In this document: piece after piece, positions 18,902 to 27,294 of the stretch
How the letters are laid out: each line of letters starts with the position of its first letter
How positions within the stretch are numbered: the stretch's first letter is position 1
Assembly (NCBI RefSeq): GCF_008084145.1
Contig: NZ_VSDO01000001.1
Coordinates: 758,840 to 822,839 of the forward strand
Origin: Paenibacillus faecis
GTDB lineage: Bacteria > Bacillota > Bacilli > Paenibacillales > Paenibacillaceae
Direction of reading: 5' to 3'
DNA length: 64,000 nucleotides
The notes under the pieces: generated by a model
What the model was told of the DNA's origin: nothing
The model's database searches: none
What the model saw: the letters and a program-made list of their open reading frames with translations, nothing else
Translations under genes and position numbers: made by a program

Positions 18902-20429
18902 AACTTCAAAGCCTTGATCTGACTGGCTTGTTTAAGCATAAAAAAGGAGAACCTCCCCAAATCTCGAAGTGTTAAGTACGACCAAAACACAGAGATGAAA
19001 GGATGAACTCCCTATGTCATATATACGACACGAGAGCTTGTTTACCCTGCAAGAGCTTTATCAAATGGAACAAAAAGATCGGTTCCGTGAGATTTTCGCT
19101 GCGATCGACATTACGCCGATCTTGCGCTTAGTCCGGAAAACATCGCGTTATGGTGCCCCGGTTGAAGTGAATTACAGAGCGATGATCTATTCCTTAATCG
19201 TTAGAATCGTTGAACGTATTCCTACGATCAAAGATTTAATCAAGCGACTCCAACATGACATTCTATTCCGCCTGGATTGTGGATTTATGCTCTCAGAAGC
19301 CATTCCTTCGGCATCTTCCTATTCCAGATTGGTGCAGAAGATGAGCCACAGCCAGGCGCTGGAAGAGATGCAAGAAAAACTGCTTCAGCAAGCGATGGCA
19401 GAATCATTCATTACGGACGATACCCTTGCCATCGATGCAACCCATATCGAAGCTCGAGATCAAGCACCTGCAAAACAAGAAAAGGAAAAACCTGAACCTA
19501 AAAAGCGTGGACGAAAATCAAAGGCTGAACGTGAAGCTTGGGTCGCTCAAAAACAAGAAGAAGAGAGCCAAAAGCCATTGTTCAAGAAAGGAATTGCTGC
19601 ACAACTTAGCGTGCCCCTCCAGGTTCTAAGAGATCAAATGCCGCTTGAGCCGCAGTGGGGAATCAAGAAAAATAGTGATGGAAAAAACGTCTTCTGGTAT
19701 GGCTACAAAGGTCATCTTGCCGTAGGAACCAAGAGTCAATATATCCTTGGGGCTCTGCTCTCTTCTGGGAATTTGAACGATGGTAAAGCCGCGATACCGC
19801 TTCTAAAAGGAGTGGCTTTGCAACATCCATATTTCCATTTCAACTATGCAACCATGGATGCAGGTTACGACTATGAGCCCATCTATAAGCAAGTTCGCGA
19901 AGTGAAGGCGCATGCGGTTATCGCGTATAACCATCGCCGAGAACCCGAACTTGTCGGATTCGACGAACATTTTGCCCCCACTTGTGTGAGAGAGCATTCG
20001 TACCGTTACGACAGCTACGACACGAAATATGAAACGCTCAAATACGTTCGACCGAAAGAATGTGAGAGCTGCCCATTAGCGCAAGACTCGCTTTGCCAGA
20101 AGGTGTACAAGATGAAGATCACCAGTGATCTTCGAAAATATACCGCTCCGGCCCGGGGTTCAAAACGTTGGAAAGAGATCGCTAAAGAACGCTCTGCAGT
20201 CGAGAGAGTAAATGCTTACCTCAAGGAATTTTTTCAGTTGAACAATGTGAGGCATCGGACAGGACAAAAAGCGAAAGTACATTTCAACTTGGTAACGCTG
20301 GTTTACAATGGCACGAAGTTGGCATGTGATCGTCTAAATCGCCACTTACAAGAACAAGTAGCATAATTTTCGAAAACGGTATTGCTCAAATTCGGTTAGT
20401 CTACGATTCAGTAACTAAGCATTATGAAA
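18896..20429 (+). mobile_element. IS1182-family insertion sequence
   Basis: About 1.53 kb containing one transposase gene. The ends share perfect 8-base inverted repeats, TTTCATAA at 18896 and TTATGAAA at 20422-20429. They are flanked by related 9-mers TTGAATCAA (18887-18895) and TTGATTCAT (20430-20438), which differ at two positions, so a target duplication is possible but imperfect. Because flanks and ends together form a 15-base inverted repeat (18889-18903 and 20422-20436), the element may have entered a palindromic target. Exact ends are therefore uncertain by a few bases. It splits the helicase gene of the Gabija-like pair. Confidence 0.75.
19014..20366 (+). CDS. IS1182-family transposase (DDE)
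   Basis: The 450-residue transposase starts at ATG 19014 behind AAAGGATG. It shows the family layout: N-terminal InsH-type domain (ITPILRLVRKTSRYGAPVEV), a DDE core with IDATHIEARD (first D ~143), a Lys/Arg-rich insert (KKRGRKSKAEREAW), WYGYKGHLAVGTKSQYILG, ATMDAGYDYEPIYK (second D) and ERSAVERVNAYLKEFF (glutamate). Two CxxC-like pairs (CESCPLAQDSLC) are typical of IS1182 members. No frameshift is visible, so it may be active. A broken relative lies at 61443. Confidence 0.9.
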   Translation: MSYIRHESLFTLQELYQMEQKDRFREIFAAIDITPILRLVRKTSRYGAPVEVNYRAMIYSLIVRIVERIPTIKDLIKRLQHDILFRLDCGFMLSEAIPSASSYSRLVQKMSHSQALEEMQEKLLQQAMAESFITDDTLAIDATHIEARDQAPAKQEKEKPEPKKRGRKSKAEREAWVAQKQEEESQKPLFKKGIAAQLSVPLQVLRDQMPLEPQWGIKKNSDGKNVFWYGYKGHLAVGTKSQYILGALLSSGNLNDGKAAIPLLKGVALQHPYFHFNYATMDAGYDYEPIYKQVREVKAHAVIAYNHRREPELVGFDEHFAPTCVREHSYRYDSYDTKYETLKYVRPKECESCPLAQDSLCQKVYKMKITSDLRKYTAPARGSKRWKEIAKERSAVERVNAYLKEFFQLNNVRHRTGQKAKVHFNLVTLVYNGTKLACDRLNRHLQEQVA

Positions 20430-21392
20430 TTGATTCATTTTAGGATTACCTTTTAATTCTTGCGGGGAGAGACAGATAGTTTTTACTCTTTCTGCAATTT
20501 CACAGGAGAACCGTTTGCTCGCTGAGATAGGCAAATATTCATCTGATACCTTCCAACCTGCTTCTAGAGAAGAATCAAAAATTGATTGGTTAGTATCTCC
20601 AATCCGTTGTACAATCACTTGATCTCGATCAAAAACTTGTTCTAATAGATCATTTTGTATTTTATTCGTGTCTTGCATTTCGTCCAAAAACACATAAGCA
20701 AAACGATCAGATATTACTTTTGCTATTTGAGGATACTTTCTCAGATACTCATATGCTAAAGAAAAAGCATCATCATAGCATAAAATCCCTTCGTTTAATA
20801 TTTCTTCTTTAAAAGCCATTAGTTTAGGATAAGTTTTGCTTTCAGGCTTCATTATTATGGGCCCATCTATCTTCTTCGTAATACAAAAATCATAAAGGCT
20901 GAAGCGAAGATCGGTTAATGATACCTTATTTTTCTCAAGCCAAAACCTTGTACCATAATCCACTCTACCTGAACGTCTTTGAATATATTCGTAGTAAATA
21001 TCATCGTCAATTCTCGCAACCCTTTTTCCATACTTATCAATAAACCTAGGTATAGCTAGAAATTTATTAACAAATGATTGAATTGTACCAAAATGATTCG
21101 GATATTGAAATAAAATATCCGCTTTACCCTCTAACTTATCCCTAATCTCATCAACTGCAACATTGGTATGAGTCAATACGCAAATCCCTTGATTAGTTTT
21201 TAAAGGAAGTCTACGTGCGATAATAGATAGTTTTGCAAGCAAAGTCGTAGTTTTACCACTTCCCGGACAAGCCTGTATATCCTTAGATTCCATACATCGA
21301 ATAATATCACGTCTTTCGGAATCAAACACCTCACCCTCAGGTAAAAGCAGTCGTTCTGCCAATTGAATATCCACATCATCTATTACAAACAT
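20415..21392 (-). pseudogene. gajB: Gabija-like UvrD helicase, N-terminal half cut off by an IS
   Basis: The 325-codon piece holds the first helicase motifs of a UvrD-like enzyme: Q-motif region FDSERRDIIRCMES, Walker A QACPGSGKTTTLLAKL (~residue 41), motif Ia VLTHTNVAVDEI, Walker B YVFLDEMQDTNK (~229) and motif III QRIGDTNQSIFD. It ends in ...NPKMNQFHNA, where the last five residues are already insertion-sequence DNA. Its ATG overlaps the stop of the OLD-nuclease gene by one base (TAATG), so the two genes are translationally coupled. In Gabija, GajB is a helicase that partners the GajA nuclease; loss of motifs V-VI should abolish it. Confidence 0.8.
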
Positions 21393-23305
21393 TACGTATC
21401 ACCTTCTAAGCCAGCCGTAGCATAATTTATAGCCTGGACAATATAGTTAAGATTTTTATCTTTTAAAATTTTCTCTTTAAGCTTTGCTTTATCTTTCGTT
21501 TCATTTAGTATGCCTGCTAAACATTGTGCAACAATAGCCTTCGATACTTTATCGTTTTCCTTCAACATAATTCCTGTATAAATTTCAAACGCAATTTTCT
21601 CTTGGGAAAAGCCTTCTTGCTGCCACTTAGCTAAATTTGTTTCTACTTCTTGATCACACGCAACCTTTTTTTCCTCTGTTAACCCATATTTATCGCTATT
21701 TTGAATTTTCTTTGCGTAGAGTACTGCCTGATAAAATTCATTTGTTAGATTACCGCCAGTAGCTAAATCATATTCAAGCGTCCAGAACGGGGACACAAAT
21801 GTTTTTACAGTTTGACCATCATAAAGCTCAACCTTTTTTCGCCGCGAAGTTTCTATTTCTTTTCGATCTGTAATATTGTCACCGTGTTGGGAAAAAGTTG
21901 GTCTAACATCATTATCGGTTATTATAGCAACGGGGATATTCATTTTTCCTAGCGTCTCATCCTGACGTTGAAAGATCCTGCTATACCTCAAAAATGCCGT
22001 ACTACCCACGTTTACAAGTGTCGTACCATATTTAGATAATGGCCTGCCAATAATCTCAGCAATGGTTGGTAGAAGGAGGTGTTCTGCATCTCCTTCTACC
22101 AAAATAACTCCTTTGGCAAAAAAGAAATTCGCTTTTGTTGAATCCAAGAATCGTTCCAGAAATGAATAATCACCTACTTCTAATTTCGTACTTCCTGGAT
22201 CCATCGAAAAACAATTTCCATTATTGCAGAGGATTAGATTCTTTAATGACACTTTTGAAGCAAGTACAGTGCTATGTGTAGTTAAAATTAATTGAACACC
22301 CAAATCTACAGATTCCTTTTGTAAGTATTCAATTAATCGCAACTGCGCTTGTGGATGGATGTGGGCCTCAATCTCCTCAACTAGTGCAATTTTTAATCCT
22401 GTATACTGCTCTCGATTTAAAAGCAAAAGTTCCACTGCTATAAACAGAAGATTATGAGAACCTAATCCCGACTTGTTCACTGACAATTCTAAACTTAATT
22501 TTTCTAAAATTGTTCTTAACTTCAAATCGGATATAGAGAAAATTGAATTCAATGGTAAGGTCGATGGAGAAAACTCTTTTAAATATGTATTAATTTTTTC
22601 TAATAGAAGCTTACCACTCTGATCTTCAAAAGTTTGTGTGCCATCATGCCCTTGAAAATAATGAAGAATTAATTTATTGGCTTGCTCCATTACCCTTTTC
22701 AGATGATGGTTCTCTTTGTCCTCAAAAGCTTGATGATTATCTAATATTTGAGACAGCCGCGAATTTTTCCTTGGTGCTAATTCATGTTCAGCATCACGTA
22801 AAGGTTTTAAATATGTTGCTCTTAGTAGGGCTCTTGCTTCGCTGTTCATCAAGCTGCCTTCTTCATCGGTCCCCGCCTTGACATCATAATAAACGCGTCT
22901 TCCTTTACGTCTCCCCTTTAAAATAACTTTCAAGTAAAAAGTTTTTTCTGTTCCAACGGTTTCGAAGCTCAGCCACTCAAGGAAATTTTTCGCTTCATGT
23001 GGCTTAAGATCCCTAAAAATGCATTGAATTTCTAATGAATCTGTCCGCTCCTCTTCAAGTGTTGCAACATTTGGCATATGAAAATCTTCATATTCCAGTC
23101 TTAAATAGTCATTGCTCTGTGTTGTTAAAACCAGCTTTAATGCGTCAATTATGGCGGTTTTTCCCGAATCATTCTCACCAACAATTATGTTTAATCCAGG
23201 ATTAAACTTCACAAATAGACCCGGTTTAGATTTCCCTGTTTCTGCTTCAAGTTCACCTGAACCATACTTTCTGAAATTCCAAATACGTAGTTCCGACAAA
23301 AACAT
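21392..23305 (-). CDS. gajA: OLD-family ATPase-TOPRIM nuclease, GajA-like
   Basis: The start is taken at ATG 23305, with AAGGAG 10 bases upstream; the ATG at 23344 has no ribosome site. The 637-residue protein is an overcoming-lysogenisation-defect (OLD) nuclease. It has an ABC-type ATPase with Walker A VGENDSGKTA (~42-51), Walker B LVEEIEAHIHPQAQ and the H-loop LTTHSTVLASK. The TOPRIM domain starts near residue 396 (VILVEGDAEHLLLP, metal-binding E) and has AIITDNDVRP. GajA forms DNA-nicking tetramers that are inhibited by nucleotides and activated on their depletion during phage infection. The partner helicase downstream is broken. GajA is intact here, longer than the ~580-residue type protein, so this may be a Gabija relative. 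Confidence 0.8.
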   Translation of the reverse strand: MFLSELRIWNFRKYGSGELEAETGKSKPGLFVKFNPGLNIIVGENDSGKTAIIDALKLVLTTQSNDYLRLEYEDFHMPNVATLEEERTDSLEIQCIFRDLKPHEAKNFLEWLSFETVGTEKTFYLKVILKGRRKGRRVYYDVKAGTDEEGSLMNSEARALLRATYLKPLRDAEHELAPRKNSRLSQILDNHQAFEDKENHHLKRVMEQANKLILHYFQGHDGTQTFEDQSGKLLLEKINTYLKEFSPSTLPLNSIFSISDLKLRTILEKLSLELSVNKSGLGSHNLLFIAVELLLLNREQYTGLKIALVEEIEAHIHPQAQLRLIEYLQKESVDLGVQLILTTHSTVLASKVSLKNLILCNNGNCFSMDPGSTKLEVGDYSFLERFLDSTKANFFFAKGVILVEGDAEHLLLPTIAEIIGRPLSKYGTTLVNVGSTAFLRYSRIFQRQDETLGKMNIPVAIITDNDVRPTFSQHGDNITDRKEIETSRRKKVELYDGQTVKTFVSPFWTLEYDLATGGNLTNEFYQAVLYAKKIQNSDKYGLTEEKKVACDQEVETNLAKWQQEGFSQEKIAFEIYTGIMLKENDKVSKAIVAQCLAGILNETKDKAKLKEKILKDKNLNYIVQAINYATAGLEGDT

Positions 23306-23370
23306 TTTAATTAGGCTCCTTAATGTCCTATTATTTTCATTCATTTAGAAAAAGTGTTCATACCTACAAC

Positions 23371-23388
23371 ATAGTTCGACAGAACTAT
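23371..23388. promoter_or_regulatory. Operator-like palindrome upstream of the OLD nuclease gene
   Basis: ATAGTTC-GACA-GAACTAT is a perfect 7-base dyad about 66 bases upstream of the gajA start and near the probable promoter. It could bind a repressor. A second dyad, CACTTGA-TG-TCAAGTG, lies at 23428-23443. No regulator gene is visible beside them. Confidence 0.4.
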
Positions 23389-23510
23389 CTAATTTCCTCC
23401 TAAAAATCTCCAACTGATACCGTTTAACACTTGATGTCAAGTGAATAACCTCTTTTTCAATCAAACTATTTAATTCATTGATCGACCATTACTGAAGGAG
23501 TGATCTGACA

Positions 23511-23588
23511 ATGACCCCCTCCTCTTTTTTCCATCGGATTAGAGAACTGCCTTCCTACTCTCCAAGAGGCCCGCCTCTTGGAGAGTAG
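23511..23588 (+). CDS. Possible leader peptide over the oriT hairpin
   Basis: A 25-codon ORF (MTPSSFFHRIRELPSYSPRG...) starts at ATG 23511, 9 bases after AAGGAGTG, and stops at TAG exactly where the long hairpin arm ends. The good ribosome site and the hairpin overlap suggest a translated leader able to influence the structure upstream of the mobilisation genes. Its short length means it could be chance. Confidence 0.25.
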   Translation: MTPSSFFHRIRELPSYSPRGPPLGE

Positions 23589-23651
23589 TGTAAAGGCAGG
23601 AATAGCAAAATGTCATTTTGCGAAAAAACAGCGTGGGAGCAGAGCTCCCAC
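23555..23651. other. oriT: Candidate origin of transfer (three stacked hairpins)
   Basis: Three perfect inverted repeats lie within 97 bases just before the mobilisation genes: CTACTCTCCAAGAGG/CCTCTTGGAGAGTAG (15-bp stem, 4-base loop, 23555-23588), GCAAAATG/CATTTTGC (23605-23621), and GTGGGAGC/GCTCCCAC (3-base loop, 23633-23651). None is followed by a T-tract except weakly, so they do not look like terminators. Position, 60-160 bases upstream of an RHH accessory protein and a relaxase, is that of oriT in related elements. The nick site is not identified. Confidence 0.55.
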
Positions 23652-23713
23652 CGACATTTTTTAAAGTTTTCCCCCGATAAACGAATGTCGCTAAAATCCC
23701 TAAGAGGAAGGAG

Positions 23714-24202
23714 ATGCCTTTGGCCAGGAAAGAAAAAACGGAACAGATCACAGTCAAGCTACCTAAATCTCAATATGACTCCCTCAAGAAATATGCCGCA
23801 TCCAAGCATCTCAGTATGGCAGATGTGGTACGTGCCTTTATTCAAAAAGGCATGTCCGTCGAAGCCTATACCTCAGAGATCGACTTCATCACCGGCATCA
23901 TCCGTCAGGAAATCGGTATCGCTATAAACGGTCTTAGCAATCGACTTGCCGGACTTGCCAGCAAAGACCTCATCATGTCCGCCGCGGCGTATTATTCAAC
24001 AATTGCCATCCTGACCGACCTCATTGATACGAACCGCTACACCACCTTCCGCGAGATTGAAAAGAAAGCGCGGCGGCTGGCGGTTGAATACACCAAGATG
24101 AAGCTGACCGATGCGGAGAAGCTATTTCTTTCCGGGGATGATTTCGAACACAATCTGGAACGATTGCGCGGAGGCGATGCCGATGTCGGCGCTGATCTAT
24201 AA
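23714..24202 (+). CDS. RHH-type mobilisation accessory protein (MobC-like)
   Basis: Of 162 residues, the N-terminal ~50 form a ribbon-helix-helix: KTEQITVKLPKSQYDSLKKY as the strand and first helix, then HLSMADVVRAFIQKGM. The rest is helical. Such proteins bind oriT and recruit the relaxase, whose gene overlaps this one by 20 bases. The ATG at 23714 directly abuts the AAGGAG site; the TTG at 23720 has more normal spacing and may be the true start. The candidate oriT lies immediately upstream. Confidence 0.7.
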   Translation: MPLARKEKTEQITVKLPKSQYDSLKKYAASKHLSMADVVRAFIQKGMSVEAYTSEIDFITGIIRQEIGIAINGLSNRLAGLASKDLIMSAAAYYSTIAILTDLIDTNRYTTFREIEKKARRLAVEYTKMKLTDAEKLFLSGDDFEHNLERLRGGDADVGADL

Positions 24203-25418
24203 GCAGCGCTTCTTTCATCCCAATCATCCAAAGACGGCAGTCAGCAACTACACGCACATAGGTTACATTGCTACCCGTCCCGGTGCAGTCCGGCATGAGA
24301 ACAACAGCCATGGTCTGTTTGGAAAGCTCCGGCCAGGCCCACTGCAAGCTTTTGAATCCTGGCAGGAAGTGGCTCGGATTGCCCGGCAAATCTCCCGAGA
24401 AGGCAAAAATATGTTTCGCAGTGTGATCTCCTTTCAAACCGAAACCGCGCTTGAACTTGGTTTAACGAACTTCACCGATTGGCAACAGTATATGGAACAA
24501 CATATCGCCACCATTGCCGCGCAAAATCAGATCAAGATTGAAAATGTATGTTGGGCCGCTGCCTTTCATAACGAAAAAAATCATCCCCACTTACATGTCG
24601 TGTTTTGGGATCGATCGCAAACGATCATGAAGAACTTCACGCATCCTGAAATTCCAAACCGGATACGCAAACAACTTATCAAAGACACCTTCACTTATAA
24701 AATCAAACAATTTTGTGCGCTTCGCGATGAAGCAAAATCCGATATTTCGCAAGTAACGGACCGTATCGTGGACGAATTTGAAGCCTACCTGAAACGGTTG
24801 AATCCCAAAGCGTTCCGCGCATTTCAGCATCGTTTTGAACATGAAGACGAGGACTCCCTTCTGCGTTTCCCCAAACACCATCTCATTCAACCTTCTTCCG
24901 TTAAGCAACTGGCGAACCGATTGTTTGAACTACGCCTCCACCTACCTCCAACTGGAAGGTTGGCCTATCAGTTACTTCCTATAGAAACAAAGTCGTATCT
25001 GGATGAGTTGGTGCAGGAATTGCTGCGCGACAACCCTTATTTGGCCCAACTGGTCGAGGATTATGTACAGGCCAAACTGGAGCTTGCCACTCTATATACC
25101 TCCGACCCCGAACGATTGGGGAAACAGCGCGACAACTATCAGAAAGAAGCCGAGAAGCGAATAGCCAACCGCATCCTGTCCACGCTTCGCACTATCATCA
25201 AGTTAGAGAAGGAGTCGACCGTTGCCATTCGGCAAGCGGATCGCGAGCAGGCGCTGGCAGAGCAGTTGCTTTTGGAACTGCTGACCGTGATGGAAAGCCT
25301 TTCTATTCGTACCCGGATGGATGTGGACGACAAGATCAGCGCGATGGGAGGCGAACTGTCCAAACAAGCCAAGAAAGAGTGGCTGCTACGCCACATAGAC
25401 CAAGGTATGGAAAGATAA
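24183..25418 (+). CDS. MobP-family relaxase (MobL/MobP3 type)
   Basis: The start is ATG 24183, overlapping the accessory gene. The 411-residue protein begins with YKQRFFHPNHPK and YTHIGYIATRPGAV, typical of MobL-type relaxases of Firmicutes. Near residue 133 it has the metal-binding motif EKNHPHLHVVFWD (HxH, third histidine upstream in AAFHNEK). It should nick oriT through an N-terminal tyrosine and pilot the single strand to the VirD4 coupling protein. The C-terminal half is helical (lysine/glutamate-rich) without a helicase domain. This gene fixes the region as the mobilisation core of a conjugative element. Confidence 0.8.
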   Translation: MSALIYKQRFFHPNHPKTAVSNYTHIGYIATRPGAVRHENNSHGLFGKLRPGPLQAFESWQEVARIARQISREGKNMFRSVISFQTETALELGLTNFTDWQQYMEQHIATIAAQNQIKIENVCWAAAFHNEKNHPHLHVVFWDRSQTIMKNFTHPEIPNRIRKQLIKDTFTYKIKQFCALRDEAKSDISQVTDRIVDEFEAYLKRLNPKAFRAFQHRFEHEDEDSLLRFPKHHLIQPSSVKQLANRLFELRLHLPPTGRLAYQLLPIETKSYLDELVQELLRDNPYLAQLVEDYVQAKLELATLYTSDPERLGKQRDNYQKEAEKRIANRILSTLRTIIKLEKESTVAIRQADREQALAEQLLLELLTVMESLSIRTRMDVDDKISAMGGELSKQAKKEWLLRHIDQGMER

Positions 25419-25433
25419 CGGAAGTTTTGTTTG

Positions 25434-25458
25434 CACGCTCTTGGTAGCGTGTTTTTTT
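25434..25458 (+). terminator. Terminator after the relaxase gene
   Basis: CACGCT-CTTGGT-AGCGTG followed by TTTTTTT, 16 bases after the relaxase stop. A canonical intrinsic terminator; the next gene has its own ribosome site. Confidence 0.8.
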
Positions 25459-25483
25459 GATTATATACGAAAGGAGCCATTCG

Positions 25484-25648
25484 ATGTATTTTACAGATGG
25501 AAAACTTCGACCTTTTGAACAGCTCATGCGCCAGTCGCCGCGTCGCTCGTCGTCTGGTAACGAGCAACAAAAGAAAACGTCTCCGTCCTCCTCGGAAACT
25601 CGTTCCTCCATGAAACCAAAAAAGGAAAAGCCTAATGAAAATCACTGA
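25484..25648 (+). CDS. Small hydrophilic element protein
   Basis: A 54-residue ORF starting MYFTDGKLRPFEQLMRQ behind AAAGGAGCC (7 bases). The N-terminus is ordered-looking and the C-terminal 35 residues are Ser/Lys/Pro-rich and probably disordered. Small proteins with a 'GKLRPFEQxM' start occur after relaxase genes in Firmicutes elements, but I cannot assign a function. The next short ORF overlaps its end. Confidence 0.55.
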   Translation: MYFTDGKLRPFEQLMRQSPRRSSSGNEQQKKTSPSSSETRSSMKPKKEKPNENH

Positions 25649-25787
25649 TCGATTACTGGAAATGCAGCGTTACCAATTATCGAACGCGATGATGGGCTGC
25701 AATAAGCCTTCAGGGAGGGACTCTGTTGAAAAGCAAAAGCGAGTTTTACAAAACCTTCTTCGCCGCGCTTGCCGGGCAAGGAATTGA
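25635..25787 (+). CDS. Possible small protein overlapping its neighbours
   Basis: A 50-codon ORF starts at ATG 25635 behind AAAGGAAAAG and overlaps both the 54-residue ORF and the start of the following gene. MKITDRLLEMQRYQLSNAMM looks like a plausible amphipathic helix. The overlap and lack of homology keep confidence low. Confidence 0.3.
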   Translation: MKITDRLLEMQRYQLSNAMMGCNKPSGRDSVEKQKRVLQNLLRRACRARN

Positions 25788-26430
25788 GGTACGACGCTCC
25801 ACTTCTGCCGACTATTTGGCTGACCTTTATCTGAAAGACCAGCTCGTCGCCTTTTACACTCGCATGGACAGCATCGAACGTAACCCCTTTGTCACCGTTC
25901 CCGACCGGCTCATGAGCAGCATCCAGGACTTGGCCCGCAAAACGGCGTTGCAGCTTGGCATTTGCACCGAAAAGCCCTACACAGACAAGGATGCTAAGAT
26001 TGCCAACGGTGTTTACAAGCTTTGCGAATACGGCGATGTCGTCCTGGCCTGCAAGCATCATCCGCTCTTCGAGTACGTTTTTTCCACTTACCGACTTGCT
26101 CCAGAAAATGGTACGCCTGTGCAACGGCAATATTTTTACAACAAAGAAGCGGCCATGGAGAACTTTGCAAGTCGAAGCGGACTTGTAGATGAAAGAAAGC
26201 TATTCACGGAAGACGAACTGATGTTCATCCATGATGAAATGGTCAAATTCCTGATCACACCCAATGACAAAACCATCGAGCAGTTTGAACAGGTGCAGAT
26301 CCTGATCGACAGGCTGGAAGATCTGTTGCCTGCCTTAAAAGATCGGGAAATCCATCTGGATTATGAGCAGGAATTTGCCCATGATTACGACGGCAACCCG
26401 GAAGCGTTGGAAGTTGCCGAAGAGCGCTAA
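25726..26430 (+). CDS. Conserved element protein of unknown function
   Basis: The start is TTG 25726 behind AGGGAGGGAC. The 234-residue product is soluble and acidic. Its N-terminus (SKSEFYKTFFAALAGQGIEV) is followed by a compact alpha/beta region to residue ~125 and a linker; the C-terminal third (QFEQVQILIDRLEDLLPALK) is coiled-coil. No catalytic motif is visible. It lies between the relaxase and coupling-protein genes with 12 bases to the next gene, suggesting an operon role in DNA transfer or in regulation. I do not recognise the family. Confidence 0.6.
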   Translation: MKSKSEFYKTFFAALAGQGIEVRRSTSADYLADLYLKDQLVAFYTRMDSIERNPFVTVPDRLMSSIQDLARKTALQLGICTEKPYTDKDAKIANGVYKLCEYGDVVLACKHHPLFEYVFSTYRLAPENGTPVQRQYFYNKEAAMENFASRSGLVDERKLFTEDELMFIHDEMVKFLITPNDKTIEQFEQVQILIDRLEDLLPALKDREIHLDYEQEFAHDYDGNPEALEVAEER

Positions 26431-26442
26431 GGAGGTATCCCT

Positions 26443-27294
26443 GTGCCAAGACCGGAAAGCTCCATTTGGGGCAACATTTTGACCTGCGTGGAGGTTGGCC
26501 TCCATATTTATGCCATGCAAGCCGAGCGGAACAGCGGCCTTGTCCTGGAGGCGGATTATGCCCGGGATGTCTTGAGCGAGGAGGCGCTGCAACTTGGCAA
26601 CAAGGAAGGCGAGCACATCTATTTTGACGATGTAAAAAGTGTCGTGCCTGCTTATGAACTCGCTAAACAAGGAGTGCTCACCCACCCGGAGCTAAGCGAG
26701 ATCACGGAAAACCCGGAGAGGCTCGCAAAGGAAGGGAAATATTTCGCGCCGGAGTATTTCGGAGCGTTTGAACCGCCACAAAACACGCCGTGGAATGTAT
26801 TTGCCAATCACCAGCCGCTGGATAACGGGATCTATTTCGTAGAACGAGACAGTCAACCGATGCTGGCCGTTCATCAAGTAATCGGAGAACAGTTGCTTTC
26901 GGATATGGCATTGCATCGGGCCATCGGCCAAGGTGAATACCTGCTGTATTCCCTGGACGATTGCGCCATTCCCATTTACGAACTATCCGCCTCTCACCCT
27001 TCCGTTGCAAAACAAATTGTAAGTGATGAAAGTTTGGCCCATACGTTATGCGAGGATGAGCCGGCATATGTGGCCATGCACAACTTGCATACGGAAGAGT
27101 GGGGACATATCCATGACTGCCCAGCTCCCAAATCACTTTTTCTGCAAATCCAATTGGATCGCGCCGCCGCCCAAGAAGAAGCAAATCAACCAAATTCGGT
27201 TGCCTATACACAGAACAGGCAGCCCACTTTCCTACAGGCGAGAGAACCGGAACATGACGATTTCTTTGAACCAAACGGTGAATGGGAACCGTGA
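26443..27294 (+). CDS. Conserved element protein of unknown function
   Basis: GTG 26443 follows AAGGAGGTATCCCT. The 283-residue protein has no signal peptide or membrane segment. It appears to have two related alpha/beta units: residues ~10-75 (HIYAMQAERNSGLVLEADY...) and ~100-200 (NGIYFVERDSQPMLAVHQV, then GEYLLYSLDDCAIPIYEL), and ends in an acidic tail. The first part faintly recalls DUF3849-like segments of conjugative elements, but the match is too weak to name. It overlaps the next gene by 13 bases and belongs to the transfer operon. Confidence 0.55.
   Translation: MPRPESSIWGNILTCVEVGLHIYAMQAERNSGLVLEADYARDVLSEEALQLGNKEGEHIYFDDVKSVVPAYELAKQGVLTHPELSEITENPERLAKEGKYFAPEYFGAFEPPQNTPWNVFANHQPLDNGIYFVERDSQPMLAVHQVIGEQLLSDMALHRAIGQGEYLLYSLDDCAIPIYELSASHPSVAKQIVSDESLAHTLCEDEPAYVAMHNLHTEEWGHIHDCPAPKSLFLQIQLDRAAAQEEANQPNSVAYTQNRQPTFLQAREPEHDDFFEPNGEWEP

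Noticed and set aside
22636..22881. Plus-strand frame within the OLD nuclease gene
   Set aside because: It is antisense to a well-supported coding region and has no ribosome site.
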